This document shows positions 11,071 through 24,600 of a stretch of DNA of 64,000 bases, in pieces (the first letter of the stretch is position 1; each line of letters starts with the position of its first letter). The DNA comes from Plantago ovata (taxonomy: Eukaryota; Streptophyta; Magnoliopsida; Lamiales; Plantaginaceae). The stretch covers positions 13,505,097 to 13,569,096 of the forward strand of contig CM051457.1 of assembly GCA_028274465.1 (NCBI GenBank), in the 5' to 3' direction. Position numbers and translations under genes: made by a program. The notes beneath the pieces are model-generated. The model was not told where the DNA came from and made no database searches. It saw only the letters and a program-made list of their open reading frames with translations.

Positions 11071-13236
11071 TTACACCGAATTCTCCCCAATGAACTTCTT
11101 AACAAGCAACATTAGCTCTTCCGAAGGTTTGGAATCTGGATGAAACAAGTAGAAGCCATGTTCTTGTCCTTCAAACTCCACATAGTGAATCTTCTTCCCC
11201 AAAATTTTGAGTTTGGTTGCATATTCTTGTACTCTGTCTTTCACTATGTCGGAATCACCGGCCACAACCAGAATCGGATCAAGGCCAGTTTTCATGAAAC
11301 TTGGTGAATTGGGTCCAAATGGGTTCACAATTGGGTGATCACTGGTTTCACCCAATGGTATAGAAAGCCTCCAAAATCTACCATAATATTTTTAGTTGCA
11401 TTAATATGAATAGATTTTAGGGTTCAAATAAAGGAAGGGGTGCAAAATTATATATATGAAATTATATCGAAAATGTAACAGGGCCAAATCTCAAATTATT
11501 AAAAATATATGACATATAACAAAGTGGCCTTGAAACCTTGACCCGGTTATGTCCCTGTTAAAAGATGAGGACTTTTCAACTATTGATAGAAACTTTATAT
11601 GGACAATGACTGCATGAAGTATGTGTTTGTGGACTTGCCAAGCTCGTACCATATATGATCCAAGAATTGTGAAAAAAATGAATTTAAAAAAAACATACAA
11701 AAATATAGCTACCGACACGCAAATATACCATTTTGTTTATTGTTTTTGTTTGTTTCGTCATTTGTTTATACTTTATTTATTTAGTCATTAATTCGTTGTG
11801 GGCTAGCTAAATCTTGCCCGAAACAAGCCCTCCTTTGTCGTTATATACCAAGGCAAATTTGACTTTATGAAATTTTAACTTTTTGCAATACTCTCTTCGT
11901 AGTTCGTACTACTAATAAAGGACCACTGTTGTTATCGTTCTACCATTAATATAATGTATGTTAAAAAATAATAAATTAGAAAGGGATATATTGTGTTTGG
12001 ACTCACTTTCATTATTGAGACATTTCTATTCTACCTCAGTTCAAGAAAACTGAGTTTTCATCAACGGGACGGGAGAGTAGTAAGTATATAACCAATAGAA
12101 AACTAACACGCAAATTTCTGATCTATATACCCCTCCCTAAATGTATTATTATTCATCATCACATTCAATCACCATTTTCACTTTTATATGTTTGGCGAAA
12201 TGGTGGGAGTTATTAGTTAGTGTCGGGAAATGGAGTTGGAGATGTGCAGTCTGCAGTGGAATGGAATTTGAGAGGTACAGTCTGTAGGGTTTGACCCCCT
12301 GACGAAGTGCTTTGGTGTATAGACGACCTTAATAAAATTAAGTTATTATATTTGCTACCAATTACTGTTTATTCTTTTCCTTTTTTTTTTTAAACCGCCA
12401 AATCTAACTACTCTATTCCTACTCCTATATTACCAATTTATCATCTTATAATTCCAAATACAACCGCATAATTCGTATGATCTGGTATATATACCAGATA
12501 GTTATGCCGAATAAAGTTGTAAAGTTGTAATTAGGAAGATTATATAAGGAACTCGTTTAAAAAAAAGATTATATAATTATGAGGAGGAAAATTACCTTTG
12601 TAGATATTCAAGAGTAATGAATGCATCTTTTGGAGCATGAACCTCAGACTTGGTCAACTGAGTCCCACCAAAGAACGGAGCCAACAAGACATAACCTCTC
12701 ACCTTCACAGGGCTCAACTCCTTAGCCCCAGTCCCTAACCGAACCGCCAAGTGATGCGCCATGTTCCCACCAGATGAGTCACCCAACACGAAAACCCGGT
12801 CCAAATCCGCCACGTCCACCAACCACTCATCCTCTTGACCCTGGAGCCACTTCACAGCTGCATATCCGTCCTCAAACGCCGCTGGGAGCCGATTCTCTGG
12901 AGCCAGTCGATAGTCGGGTGCGACTACAACTACGTGGAGCTCCAAAGCTAGCTTGATACAGTAGTTTTGGTGGCACGGCCAGGTCCTCGACCCGAAAACA
13001 AAACCGCCTCCGTGGAGGAAGTATAGTATTGGGAGTTTTGATGACGAGAAGGCAGGTTTGTAAACTCGTAGCTCGAGGTTGTTCGTCGTGTCATAGACAA
13101 CGTCTTTCCATAATACGGAGCCGTCATCGTGCACGGTGACGTCGATGCCTGGCTTGGTGGAGCGCCATACAGAACCGTCGCTGTAGAGGCGGAGGAATCC
13201 AGGGAACTCGTCCACTACTTCCGGTGAGGGAGACAT
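11071..13236 (-). CDS. Carboxylesterase of the CXE15 type (copy 1)
   Basis: Two exons, 13236-12596 and 11377-11071, separated by a 1218-bp intron with GT-AG ends, encode 315 residues. This is an alpha/beta hydrolase of the plant CXE (hormone-sensitive-lipase-like) class. It has the oxyanion-hole motif HGGG (75-78), nucleophile elbow GDSSGG with Ser154, an Asp in GDSDIVKDR (about 257) and the catalytic His in QEHGF (287). Overall sequence (FPGFLRLYSDGSVWRS, FGSRTWP, PDYRLAPENRLPAAFEDG, APFFGGTQLT, FWRLSIP) follows Arabidopsis CXE15, which is known to hydrolyse strigolactones; substrate here is inference. There is no signal peptide, so it is probably cytosolic. It forms a tandem pair with the gene at 14926-16348. 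Confidence 0.93.
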
Positions 13237-13288
13237 TTCTATGTAGTAATGTGAGATGATATATATTGATGACTACAATAGGAGTGTA

Positions 13289-13299
13289 TTATATATATA
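13289..13299 (-). promoter_or_regulatory. Probable TATA box of carboxylesterase copy 1
   Basis: TATATATATAA-type sequence on the minus strand about 55 bp before the start codon. The same box and its surroundings (GACTACAATAGGAGTGTA between box and ATG) recur at the second copy, so the proximal promoter was duplicated with the gene. Confidence 0.5.
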
Positions 13300-13744
13300 G
13301 CTAGCTAGAAGTAACTATATATAATGCAAAAATATTTTTAAAAAAATACACGAGTAGTAGTACTATTTTATTGCGCAACTGTTACCGAACCTTATATATC
13401 AACAATATTAACCATGTTACGTTTCACCCAAGTAACATCAACCTCTTAATTAAATACCAAGAATGAAACATTTTGTACGTAGAACTTGTGTATAAAGCAG
13501 GGCATATAGGGCTTTTTTTTTTTCGAATCAAAAGCATGGCATGTAGTTAAAATTCTGACTTCGCCCATGTTCCGGTCAACATGCATGCAACGATCTTGGC
13601 ACTTTCATTTAAGCCCGTGTTTAATTTAATTAATGAATTTCTATCGAGTTCCCCCCCTCCCCCTGCCCACATCAAGACATATTGATGTTGAAATAGTAGA
13701 TATCAAACAAGACTTTATCACTAACAAGTAACTACAACGTGGCA

Positions 13745-13881
13745 GTAGTTATAAAGGTGATGCGGTAGAATAGGAAGCTGGAGTGGTGTAGAATAAGTGC
13801 AGGAAATATAAGGTGGTATAGAATGTTTGTATAGGATTATTGTGGAAATTGTTGTAATATTTTTGTCATTTTAAAAAAAGA
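13745..13881 (+). mobile_element. SINE of the same family as 6415-6598
   Basis: The 3' part (TTTGTATAGGATTATTGTGG, then TTGTAATATTTTTGTCATTTT and an A run) matches the SINE near 6.5 kb. It is flanked by near-identical direct repeats of AAGTAACTACAACGTGGC (from 13726) and AAGTAACTACAAAGTGGC (from 13882), one mismatch in 18. The 5' part with the Pol III boxes is shorter or diverged. It lies between the two carboxylesterase genes. Confidence 0.65.
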
Positions 13882-14349
13882 AAGTAACTACAAAGTGGCG
13901 GATTTGTAAGGTGATTTTTTATAAAAGAAAGCATTTGAAAAGTAAGTGTTTTGGCAAGGCTCACTGATCTGGATTTTTCTATTGTTAAGAAAAATTATGA
14001 CATTTACACTATTTACACCATCTATTTGTCTAACACGAAGGAAATATGGCAGCAGACCAAATTTAATTTGGTTTGGAAAGGTGTAAAAGAAAACTTCTTG
14101 GGAGAACAAGTTTATCTCCCTTGGGGGAAGGTTGTTCCTTACCAACTCGGTGCTTAATAGCTTACCGCAATACAATTTGTGTTTCTTAAAAATCCCCGTA
14201 GCATATATATATATATAATAAACTATGTTAAACAATGAAAAAGACTCATACGAGCATCACATGTCTAATATATATCTAGGCATCTAGCAACGTGGTAATC
14301 AAAACAAAATCTAGTTACGTTACCTTGTCTAAACTAAACAAAAGTAATA

Positions 14350-14645
14350 CTACCTCCGTTTAGTTTCATTAGTTTCATTAATTAATAAGTTCATGTTTCA
14401 TTAATTAATATTAATTAATAAGTTCATAAGGGGAATTTTCATCGCGACATTTGACCACGTTTAACTTTTAAATTAAACTGTATCAATATAAATTAAAAGT
14501 TAATTATGAAAATATACTCCATTTAATTTTATAATATAATTTTATTATACTTTTCTCTAATGTAATTTAAAAATTATATTTGGTCAAAGGTCGCGATGAA
14601 TAGTCACCTACCTCAGGAACTTCTTAGTGAATGAAACGGAGAAAG
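14350..14645. mobile_element. Stowaway-type MITE between the two carboxylesterases
   Basis: Begins CTACCTCCGTTTAGTTTCATT and ends GTGAATGAAACGGAGAAAG, an imperfect terminal inverted repeat next to a TA dinucleotide. Inside lie inverted blocks CATCGCGACATTTGACCA and TGGTCAAAGGTCGCGATG. The interior is about 90% similar by eye to the MITE at 59072-59307. The CTCCGTTTCATT terminus and TA target fit the Tc1/mariner-derived Stowaway group. Confidence 0.75.
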
Positions 14646-14925
14646 TGAATATCTAAATAACTAGAGATTGCTATACAGTCTAATGTATATTTTCAGTCCA
14701 CCAGTCAACTAGCAAATTGGGCATTAGTCTGCATGCAGACCGCATTGGGCCGGATCCTAACACGTACATTTTCAATAAAAACGAAAATCATGTAGAAAGC
14801 AAAAGCATAGAATTTCAGTTACATATATAGGTTACCTTTTAATATCCACATACACTTCTTACAATACAACTCCGACTACAAAATATATCATCACATAATA
14901 AAACACCCGAAAATACTCGTGTAAT

Positions 14926-16348
14926 TTATGAAGAATTCTCCCCAATAAACTTTTTGACAAGCAACATTAGCTCTTCTGAAGGTTTGCAATTTGGATGAAA
15001 CAAGTAGAAGCCATGTTCTTGTTCCTTATACTCAACATATTGAATCTTTTTCCCAAGAATTTTGAGACGTATTGCATATCCTTGTACTCTGTCTTTCACT
15101 ATGTCATATTCACCAGCCACCGCCAGAATCGGGTCAAGCTCAATTTTCTCCAGATTTGAATCCAGTCGGAATGGATTCACAAGTGGGTGATCACTGGTTT
15201 CACCGAATGGTATAGAAAGCCTCCAAAATCTACCCAAGTGTTTTAACTTCATTAACATACATTATTGGACTCAAATGAAATTCGGAGAGAGAAGATGCAA
15301 AATTATATATATGAAATTATACATTAAAAGTTTTAATTGACAAAATATTAAGTACTTACAAAAACTATTACATATAAAAGAAAAACAATTGGGGACCAAC
15401 GCGCACAATGCCCCGTTCTGCCTCTATTGATTATATTTAGAAACTTTATATGGACAATGACATAGCATGAACTATGTGTGTGGACAAGGTTCTAGCTCGT
15501 GCCATAAATGATCCAAGACTTGGTAATAAATTACTTTAAATATTAAAAATCTAGCTGCCGACATGCAAATATTCCATTTTAGTTTATTATTATATTTTTT
15601 AAATAGATTGTCAATAGTACAAATTAGTTAGTTTAGTCGTCAATAAGTTTAGTTTATTTTAATCATTTTTATGGCGTAAGAAAGGGGTTAGAAGCAAGCA
15701 AAATTACCTTTGTAGATATTCAAGGGTGATGAAGGCATCTTTTGGAGCATGAGACTCAGACCTAGTCAACTGAGTCCCACCAAAGAACGGAGCCAACAAC
15801 ACATACCCCCTAACCTTCACAGGGCTCAACTCCTTCGCCCCAGCTCCAAACCGGACTGCCAAGTGATGCGCCATGTTCCCACCAGACGAGTCACCCATCA
15901 CGAAAACCCGCCCCAAGTCCGCCACGTCTGTCAGCCACTCATCCTCTTGACCTTGCAGCCACTTCACAGCTGCATATCCATCCTCAAAGGCAGCTGGGAG
16001 CCGATTCTCTGGAGCCAGTCGATAGTCAGGTGCGACTACAACTACTTGGAGGTCGAAAGCTAACTTGATACAGTAGTTGTGATGGCACGGCCAGGTCCTC
16101 GACCCGAAAACAAAACCGCCTCCGTGGAGGAAGTATAGTACTGGGAGTTTTGATGAAGAGAAGGCAGGTTTGTAAACACGTAGCTCGAGTTTGTGTAGGG
16201 AGTCGTATACGACGTCTTTCCATAATACGGAGCCGTCATCGTGCACAGGGACATCGATGCCCGGCTTGGTGGAGCGCCATACCGAGCCGTTGCTGTAGAG
16301 ACGGAGGAATCCGGGGAACTCGTCCACTACTTCGGGTGAAGGAGACAT
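14926..16348 (-). CDS. Carboxylesterase of the CXE15 type (copy 2)
   Basis: Exons 16348-15708 and 15229-14926, with a 478-bp intron in the same place as in copy 1, encode 314 residues. It keeps the HGGG oxyanion motif, the GDSSGG nucleophile elbow, the Asp in GEYDIVKDR and the His in QEHGF, so it should be active. Most of exon 1 is nearly identical to copy 1. Exon 2 has diverged more (FRLDSNLEKIELDP against FGPNSPSFMKTGLDP) and lost one codon net. It arose by tandem duplication of a unit of about 3.1 kb that includes promoter and intron. Substrate is uncertain; CXE15-like strigolactone hydrolysis is possible, but differences near the acyl pocket could shift specificity. Confidence 0.93.
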
Positions 16349-16403
16349 TTCTATGCCGTGTGTGAGATTATATTGATGACTACAATAGGAGTGTACGTAT
16401 GTA

Positions 16404-16413
16404 TTATATATAT
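16404..16413 (-). promoter_or_regulatory. Probable TATA box of carboxylesterase copy 2
   Basis: TATATATAAT on the minus strand about 56 bp before the start codon, at the position equivalent to copy 1 and within conserved flanking sequence. Confidence 0.5.
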
Positions 16414-16854
16414 CTAGCTAGAAGTAATATATGGTGCGAAATTTCTTTGTAAAAAAACACAATATTGAAGTATATATATTTTATTGTCACGTCGCACGCA
16501 CCTTAAATAACAACAATATTAACCATGTGTTACAATCCACATGTCAACCAATGTTAGTTACATTCCATTAATATCCACATCTTAAATGTAACATTTGTAG
16601 AACTCATGCAGAAATCATGGTATAGTTAAATATTATGTGGGTGTAATTTAAAACAAAAAAGTTAGTATTGCTTTTTTTTTAAATAATTTGAACAGACTTT
16701 ATAAACAGTAACAAGTAAATTAGTCGGCAATGACATAAGTAGATCTAGAATATCAGCAATGTGACATAAGTATATATGCAGATTATATGGATAAAGATTT
16801 CAGAATTTTGTTTGATTATGTAAATAGTAAATAAATTTGTTAATAGTAATAATA

Positions 16855-17460
16855 AAATGTCATTTTCAATACCTTTTACTATTATGATAGATATACACTT
16901 TGAATATAGCCGCCACTAGATGTCTAGATGGACTCTTTCCGGCTCTTTCATTTAAAAGTTAAAACCCATATTTTATTTACTCTCTTTGAAATTTTATTGT
17001 GGGTTTTTTTTTCTTCTTTGCTTGCACCCCCACCATATCAAACATTAATCATCATTAACTACAACGTGGCAGATTCTTAAATTAAGTGAAAATTTTAAAA
17101 ATCCACTGTAAGTGCAAATGTGGTGACGTGGCAATCATTTTAACCTGATTTGTATTGCACCCATCTAATCTGATAGTTGAACCATATCTACACAAATTGA
17201 TTATCTTAGCATTATGGTTAAGAAAAACATTTAAAATATTTGAGCAGCCTTTATATAATAGGTTGCGCATGCATGAGTTGCTAATGACAAAAGCAGATGA
17301 GATCTAAGTGGGGTATAATTTGACCACTGTATATTCAGAGTATGAGATAAAGCTTGCAGATTTAATGGTTTCAGATTTGAGAAGATCTGATCTTGATTAA
17401 TTATACAAAATGTCACCCTCCATACCTTTTATTATGATAGATACACTTTGAATGTTGAAT
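16855..17460. repeat. Local imperfect duplication
   Basis: The block AATGTCATTTTCAATACC...ATTATGATAGATATACACTTTGAAT at 16856-16905 recurs as AATGTCACCCTCCATACC...ATTATGATAGATACACTTTGAAT at 17409-17454. A shared CCATATTTTATTTA/CCGTATTTTATTTA piece lies further on. The spacing of about 550 bp suggests an old tandem duplication now decayed. Confidence 0.6.
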
Positions 17461-18696
17461 TAGATACACACACGAACAACACAACGATCGATCTTGGTTC
17501 TTTTCATTATTCTTTTACATTTGCACCCGTATTTTATTTATTAAAAATAGCGCCTTTGACTTATACAGAGAGTTATTTCCTTCCCCTTCAATTCCCCATT
17601 GCTAAAGTAATATTGGTACGTTGAAAATAGATACTACTCAATGAGAACCGTATTTCCTGTCCAAAATCATCCATGTCATTTGAGAAATCTAGTTAATCTA
17701 ATAAATCGTAAAAAAGAAAATGACTACTACTACTTGAGTTGACATAACATGTCATACGAGTACAAGTTGCAACACATCGATAAAGAATTCAACACACCTG
17801 AGTGTCGTAGAACACCATCCAAAGTAGAGAGCATCAGGTCAATATTATGTGTCTCGCCAAGACTTTTAAACCACGGGTATCAGGGAGGAGATGATGGATG
17901 GTGATGGCAGGGTGGACTTATTATAACTTCCACACGAGACGGTGGTTGAGTAGAGTTTAATTGTGATGATGGTACAGAAAAATAGAGGTTCATAGGGAGA
18001 TCAAATCCGAGGTAGGTGGTACTATGCAAAGCACAATCAGAGAAACACGCACGCAGGCCCCACTTCTACAATAAGGAGTCGAAAACAAGAGGGGGAGCAG
18101 GACTGCAGGAGCCATATACATTTCAGTGTATGGACTATAGACATGAAAATGAAAATTGCTGTCAACAAGCAGATGAAACAATTTGTTTTAATATGGACCA
18201 ATCTTCTATTTCTGGTAAAGATCAAAGAGTAGCGTTAGTAGCGTTTATACAGCTGAAGAGCAAGACTTGCTTCTACCTATCTAACACTTCAAAAATTGCT
18301 GCCAGCTGAAGCTTTTCCTCAAATTAACCTCAGCCACTACACTACTACAGTATGTTGTAAATTAACCTCTACTAAATGTAAGGTCACACCTAAACTTACT
18401 TCTTCCCATCCCTTTCCGGTAACAACAACACTATACGCCTTTACCCACAACATCATATCATACCATATTCATATACAACCCTGCCTGCATCTTTACAACA
18501 CCTACTCATGTACAAGTTAATTTTTGCATCACTGAGAACCCTTTCCACCTCCAATCCACATTCATCCCAACAATCACCACAAAGGGTATGTTTCAACAAT
18601 CATCATTTGTGTCTGGCAGGACAACACTAAAAGAAAAGAGGCCAACTCCACAGGGAACTCTCAGCATAGAAGATAATGAGACGTCAGTGAACACTA

Positions 18697-21600
18697 TTAT
18701 AAGACATCAAGGGTCACAGAAGATTTAGTGAACACGGAAAGGACAAAGGGCGCCTCTTCTCCAGGGTGAATTGTAGTTGGCACTATAGTGTAACCCTTTG
18801 GATCAGGATCCAGGACCATTTCGCACGATATTTCACGGGAATTGACATAATCAGTTCCACCAACTGATTCATGCATGTAAATGTTGTAGGCAGCACGCCG
18901 GCCACGGGTCTTGAGAATTCTCATACCTATGTAGAACATCATTGAGTCGTGGCTAGATTGGTAATTTCTGAAACCAGGCGTTGTTCTCGAGAAGCTCACT
19001 CCCTGCAATGGACATGTTAGATTGCATTAGCACAGCCGGTAGACAAACACAGTTACCGAGAATCAAACTATACAACAAAGAAAAATGGAAAATAACATAT
19101 AAACCCCATGTAGCAATAACAGATACAAATTTTGGAACACAACCCCACATAATTACATAGATCCTACATGCCACATATCCTCTCAGAACCTTAACACATT
19201 CCTCCTAACCTCTTAACACTCGAAGAGTTATTTCGCAGTTGTGCCACACTTCACGGAGGTAGTAGAAAAAACAAGTTCAGGAGTGGAAACATACCTGAGT
19301 TAAGGTAATGAATACGTGAATAGGTAATGATGCATCAGGGCCAGTGGCTCTCAAGCGAAACTGTGGGTTCTGATGCCAACTATCATAATCTTGGCAGCCT
19401 CCAGCACTGTAACCACGCCACTGGCTATGGACAGAGTAACTCATTTCTGGTGGGTAGACACGGCATACATATATCGACCGAAAATGTATTTGAAAATCTT
19501 GCCATGACATCCAAAAGATACCATCTTTTGCCTGTTACAAAATTAGCACATCCAATATTACTAAATAAACACTGAGCACAAGAAATTGTACCAGAATACC
19601 AATATGATACAGAGAAGTACTATAGATGGTAATACTAGACATAGGACTTGCTCAGATTGTTTTGCTTTCTTAATTAAGAGGGGCTTTGCAATGCTTGAGA
19701 CGGTTTTATTTGATCACTTTTCTCAGAATCTCTTGTGGGACTCCATTATTTGAATTTCTTGTTTTCTCTTTTCCATCTTTTAAGGGCGCATGACGCATAT
19801 GCCAATAGGAATTTCATATACTACGGTGTAGTCAGTCCTTTTCTGTCATTATTGCAAGAACTAGCAGTGAAATGCGAGAAAGAAACCAAACCCTTTTTGA
19901 GAATGAACGAGTCTACAAGAGCCAACCAACCTAACGGCCAATAATACTACTCTTGCTAGATTTTAAACCTGTGTCAGGATTCTAGATTACCGGTGAATCC
20001 AACATCCTGGTTCAAGTCTACTTCCATCAGTGACAAAACCACTAATTTCCAATGAAAACTTTAGCTCTCTTTTCCCAATTCATGTACTTGTACTTCTCTA
20101 GGTACATGATACAATCTGCTGCCCTTCTTTAATAGTACGAAGCTGAAGATCACAAGGATTACAAACTCAATTACCTGAGGAACATGCTTGAGCTTGTGCT
20201 TCATCCGATCTGTCCATTCAGGGGATGAATCAGACCAAGGACCATTCCACTCCACCTCATTTGCCCATGGATTTCTGATCTGCACAAGTTTATGGGCGTC
20301 TACCTCGCGTACCTACAATTGTAAGGAAAAAGAAAAAAAACATAAAAATCTCTTTTTACCAAAGATGCCCGTCACCTGCTGCTATAGACAATAGACATTT
20401 TCTAGGACTGATACATACCTGCAATATCGAGTATGCATGACCTTGCACAATTCCAGAAGACGAAATATGTACATCTGATCCCGAGGGGCTACCAGCACCA
20501 AGTAAGAAACCCTCTTGTTTGAACCGTAATAGTTGAGCCCACAGCCTTCCACTTGCAAGATCAAGTTGGGCTTGCGTACTTCTCATGTCAATCTCCTCGC
20601 CAGCACCTCCAGTGAGGTCCACAAGAGCATCTTGGACAAGCCCCCCTTCCAATGCTTCATATGATCCATGAAGCTTCGCATAGGCCTTTTCAAGTAATGA
20701 GACCCATAGCTCATTTCCTTTCTTGCTGGTTGCAAAAGCAGGTTTGCCGGGTGATTCACATGGGATCCAGTCATCAATGACAACTGGCACCCATTCCCCC
20801 TGATATTAGAACAGCAAAATTTTAGCTTTTTAACAAATACTAATACATAGCAGCAGAGATACTCCTATTGGCCGTTTCAAACATTTAAATAAAAAAAATA
20901 CATAGCAGCAGAGATACTCCTATGTTTAACAAAATTTTCATAAACACATGAGTTTGAAATGCATCCCTAGCCCATGGAGAGGAGAGGGGTTGTGATTACG
21001 GTAAACTACAAGAGGGACTACAATACAATCTGCTATTCATTGATCAAAATGCTTAACAAGAAGAGCCTTGAATCACCTGAATGCAGAAACGAATTGTATA
21101 TATTCCTTCTTCATTATAATCTGGAGTGATGATGACATCTAATATTCGTGAAACCTCAGTAAGCACAGCCACTGCGCTCAGAAACCAGCAGTCACCCAGT
21201 CGACCCTGTTCAAAATAATATACAGCATAAGAGAGCAATCAAATATAATAAGCCCGAGTAATCTATGACGATATTTCCCCTACACGTCACATGGAAACTC
21301 AAAAAGAAATGAAGTAAATCAGAAGGAAAAATGGAAGTGTTCAAGATCAGTAGAACCTGACAAACATCAGAAGGATTTGCTGCTCCCAAAAATAAGCATG
21401 GCCTTGAATCTAGATGCTTTTCTTTGATTATTTCAATAGGCCTCAACCACTGGGAAACAACCTACAAGAATCATCACACTTAGCAAAACAAGGCCAAAGC
21501 ATAGCTAATGCTCCGAGGGAAATAGGGGAATATTACCTGTAGTTTTGATGGTGGGTTATCAGGATCGACATACAGCGAACGATCATTTGGCGGAAATTCT

Positions 21601-24600
21601 TCATCCGTAAAATTTGGCTCTCCTCTCGCCAAGAGGGCTTCCTTAACAGCCAATTCTACTGACCGCATGCGCTGATTGATTTCTTCCTGAGTTTCCATCT
21701 TAGGTTTTCTCAACCTTCTAGCAAAAGAATCAACATCCAGAACCGTCTCACGGCCTGATCTTCTCTTCCTCCCACTCGAATACTGTCCATCCCAATCAAC
21801 TTCCTCTCTGTCATAGAGATCAACCTCTGCAGGGTCACTTTCCCAGTCCTCAACCTGATTAAAGCACACAAAAGTTAAAAAGGAACAGGTTTGCAGAAGA
21901 TCAGAACCAAGAAAAATAAACATGGAATAATTACCCATGCAATTCAACTATAGGTTGTTTACAATTGCATCCCTATATTTTGAAACTCGAATTTTATGAT
22001 CCCACATTTGTAATTATTTGCTTTAGTAACTATGATAGTCCACCCAGAATTTATTGAGATAAAAGGCTTAGTTTGTTTGGTTTGGTTCGGTTTGCTAAGT
22101 AACTACGAATTATATCAGATAGTCCACCCAGAATTTATTGAGATAAAAGGCTTAGTTTGTTTGGTGTGGTTTGGTTTGCTTAGTAACTATGAATGATTTC
22201 GGTATATTCCTACAGGATGGGCTTGCTCCGGCCTCTGGGGTGCGATGTTGGAAGTGTAAACCTTAAACAGTTAAAGTTGCCAGGTTAGACAACTTTGACC
22301 AATGTGTAAGAAAATCAAATTGAGTATGTAAATTGTGAATTGTACTATTGTAGGTAACAGTTGGATCGAAAAGTGCAATACAAAAATTATTATGCGGGGA
22401 AGAAAGAAGAAAAACACGAACCCGTGGAGGAGAATCTGCCCATTGCCAGTTATCATCAGTTTGATCAATTAAGTCGTAATCTCCAAAACCCATGGCAGCT
22501 GGAAGACCAGCAATCTCATCTTCGCTCAGGCACCTTCCCCACAAGAAAACATCCATCACTTGCATCTTAGATTCAGACCCTTCGCTGTCGGACCTCCCAA
22601 ATGCATCCATATCAGTGGGGGGTCGAACACCAACCCAAACATCTGTACCTTGTTCCCAGATGCCAATCCCCACATTAAGTGGAAGTCCAGCAAGATAACC
22701 ATCATAACCACCATCTATGAAACAAGTTGCCTCGCCTAAATCAGCATCAACAGTCATAGTTACAATATGCCACCTGCAAAGTCAACAAAGCAAAGCTTCA
22801 TCATAACCATTGAGCTGCAGAACTACACAGCAGAAAATCAACATTGGAAATAAAAATCCAGAGTGTATTAAACAAAAAGGGAGATGGGGCCAGAAACAGA
22901 AAGAAACTTCAAGAATCCATAAAATCCTTTCATAGATAATAGAGCCAACAGGTTAACCAAAGCGCGCGCGCGCACACACACACGAAAAGAGGATATTGAC
23001 AAACCTTCCATCTGCAATGCTAGATGAACTTATACTCCACTCTTTAGCAACAGTACTTTGTCTCTCCCCTTTCGTAATCAAGCGTAGCCCAACTTGCCCA
23101 GCTTCAATGCCTTGTTCAGAACCGGCCACAAGAATTTCCCAACAAACTGTACGCTGAAATTCAGTGCCAAAGAGGCATACTGGACCAGACTCAGGTTGGA
23201 TCATCACCGAAACAGAGAAAGTAACTTTCTGGCTCTGACATAAACAAGGATCAATCAGGCCACAGTGTCGGCCACTTGTTGCAGGTTCATCATCAAGAAC
23301 ACATACAGCACCTGGAAGTCCAGTCTGCAAAATTACAGAAGTCAAGAATGTGGTAGCTTCAGAATGAAGTCAATGATTACCTCAAAAGAAAAAGAGTAAA
23401 GGGTTTGGAAATCAAAATTTAAAAGCTCAAATTAATCAGTACAGCGATGATAACGACCTGCAGCGCCCGTTGAGACAACTGAGTAGAACGGATTCTCCGA
23501 GCAATACCCGAAATACGCTCGCGTGCCAAAGTATTATCAATTGCTGAATCACTTCCAACGGCACGAACTGCAGCTGCCATTGCTGCAGCTTCTCTGCTGC
23601 CGGCATTAGGAATAGATGATATGAGAGAAGCCTCAATCTCCTTCCATTTCCGTTCTTCTTTCTCCAAGAGAGCCTTTCTCCTTTCTTTACCTCTACCTTC
23701 CTCTTCACGTCTTTGCATCAAAACCTCTTCTTCCATCTCCTTCTCTCTTATATAGCTGCAGCAACAATGGCATCAGAAAAAGAGGATTAAGCAAATGAAA
23801 ATTATTAAAATATGACGCTTTCATTCCAGGCACTACCCAGATTGTGAATATTTGATATGACATGTCCCAGGTATTAGCTACATCCAACATTGAATAGATG
23901 ATCAGGTAGGGAAAGTTTAATCACTGTTACTTGTTAACTTTGCTTTAGAAATTTGTACTCGTCTGATTTGGGTCAAACAATGTTGTGAGAGGCAATCTAG
24001 AGTGTCTCAGGTCGTAACATCCCACCTGGTTTTGAGCAATAAACTTGGGCAAGATATATATAGTTTGGCAACAGTTTCCTCTTAATGAGGCCCTTAGAGG
24101 GAATAAACACACACCCAAATGGTACCAAATTCAGGCACAACCATGAGGTACCCAGTACCTGTATCTATGTATGTGTTAGGCAACATTTCTTGGGCAGTCT
24201 AACAATAAGCCTTTTAGGGGATGAGGGCCAGAACTCAACAAAATTGAAAAAATCACTTGGAACTTTAGATTAGGAAATATCTTACCTCTCCTGCACAATC
24301 TCAAATCGCCTGCGGTCCTCGGGCATCCACTTCTTAATTTTTCTTGCACTTAGATCCGATAAACCTATGCTGTCAAGAAACAATCTTAACCGGACCTCAT
24401 CCTGAATATGCAGAAGGAGAACGTCAAGGACATATTTTGCATTTGAAACCAAAAAAGAACCATGGTAATCAAAACTTCCTATTCACCTGCACCCTCTCAG
24501 CCTTGGCAGTCAAGCCAAGCAAAAGAAGTAGATAACCACCAAACTTGTCCCACATGTAAACCCATTCAGTATCAATAGCTTCTTCCAGAGCAAGAATCCT

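Larger units (their letters stand above)
16349..18696. other. Intergenic between carboxylesterase copy 2 and the 3' end of DEK1
   Basis: AT-rich region. The left 650 bp are the upstream flank of copy 2, sharing the ACTACAACGTGGCAG stretch (near 17059) with the flank of copy 1 (near 13731). The right 400 bp are probably the DEK1 3' UTR. No further gene seen. Confidence 0.4.
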
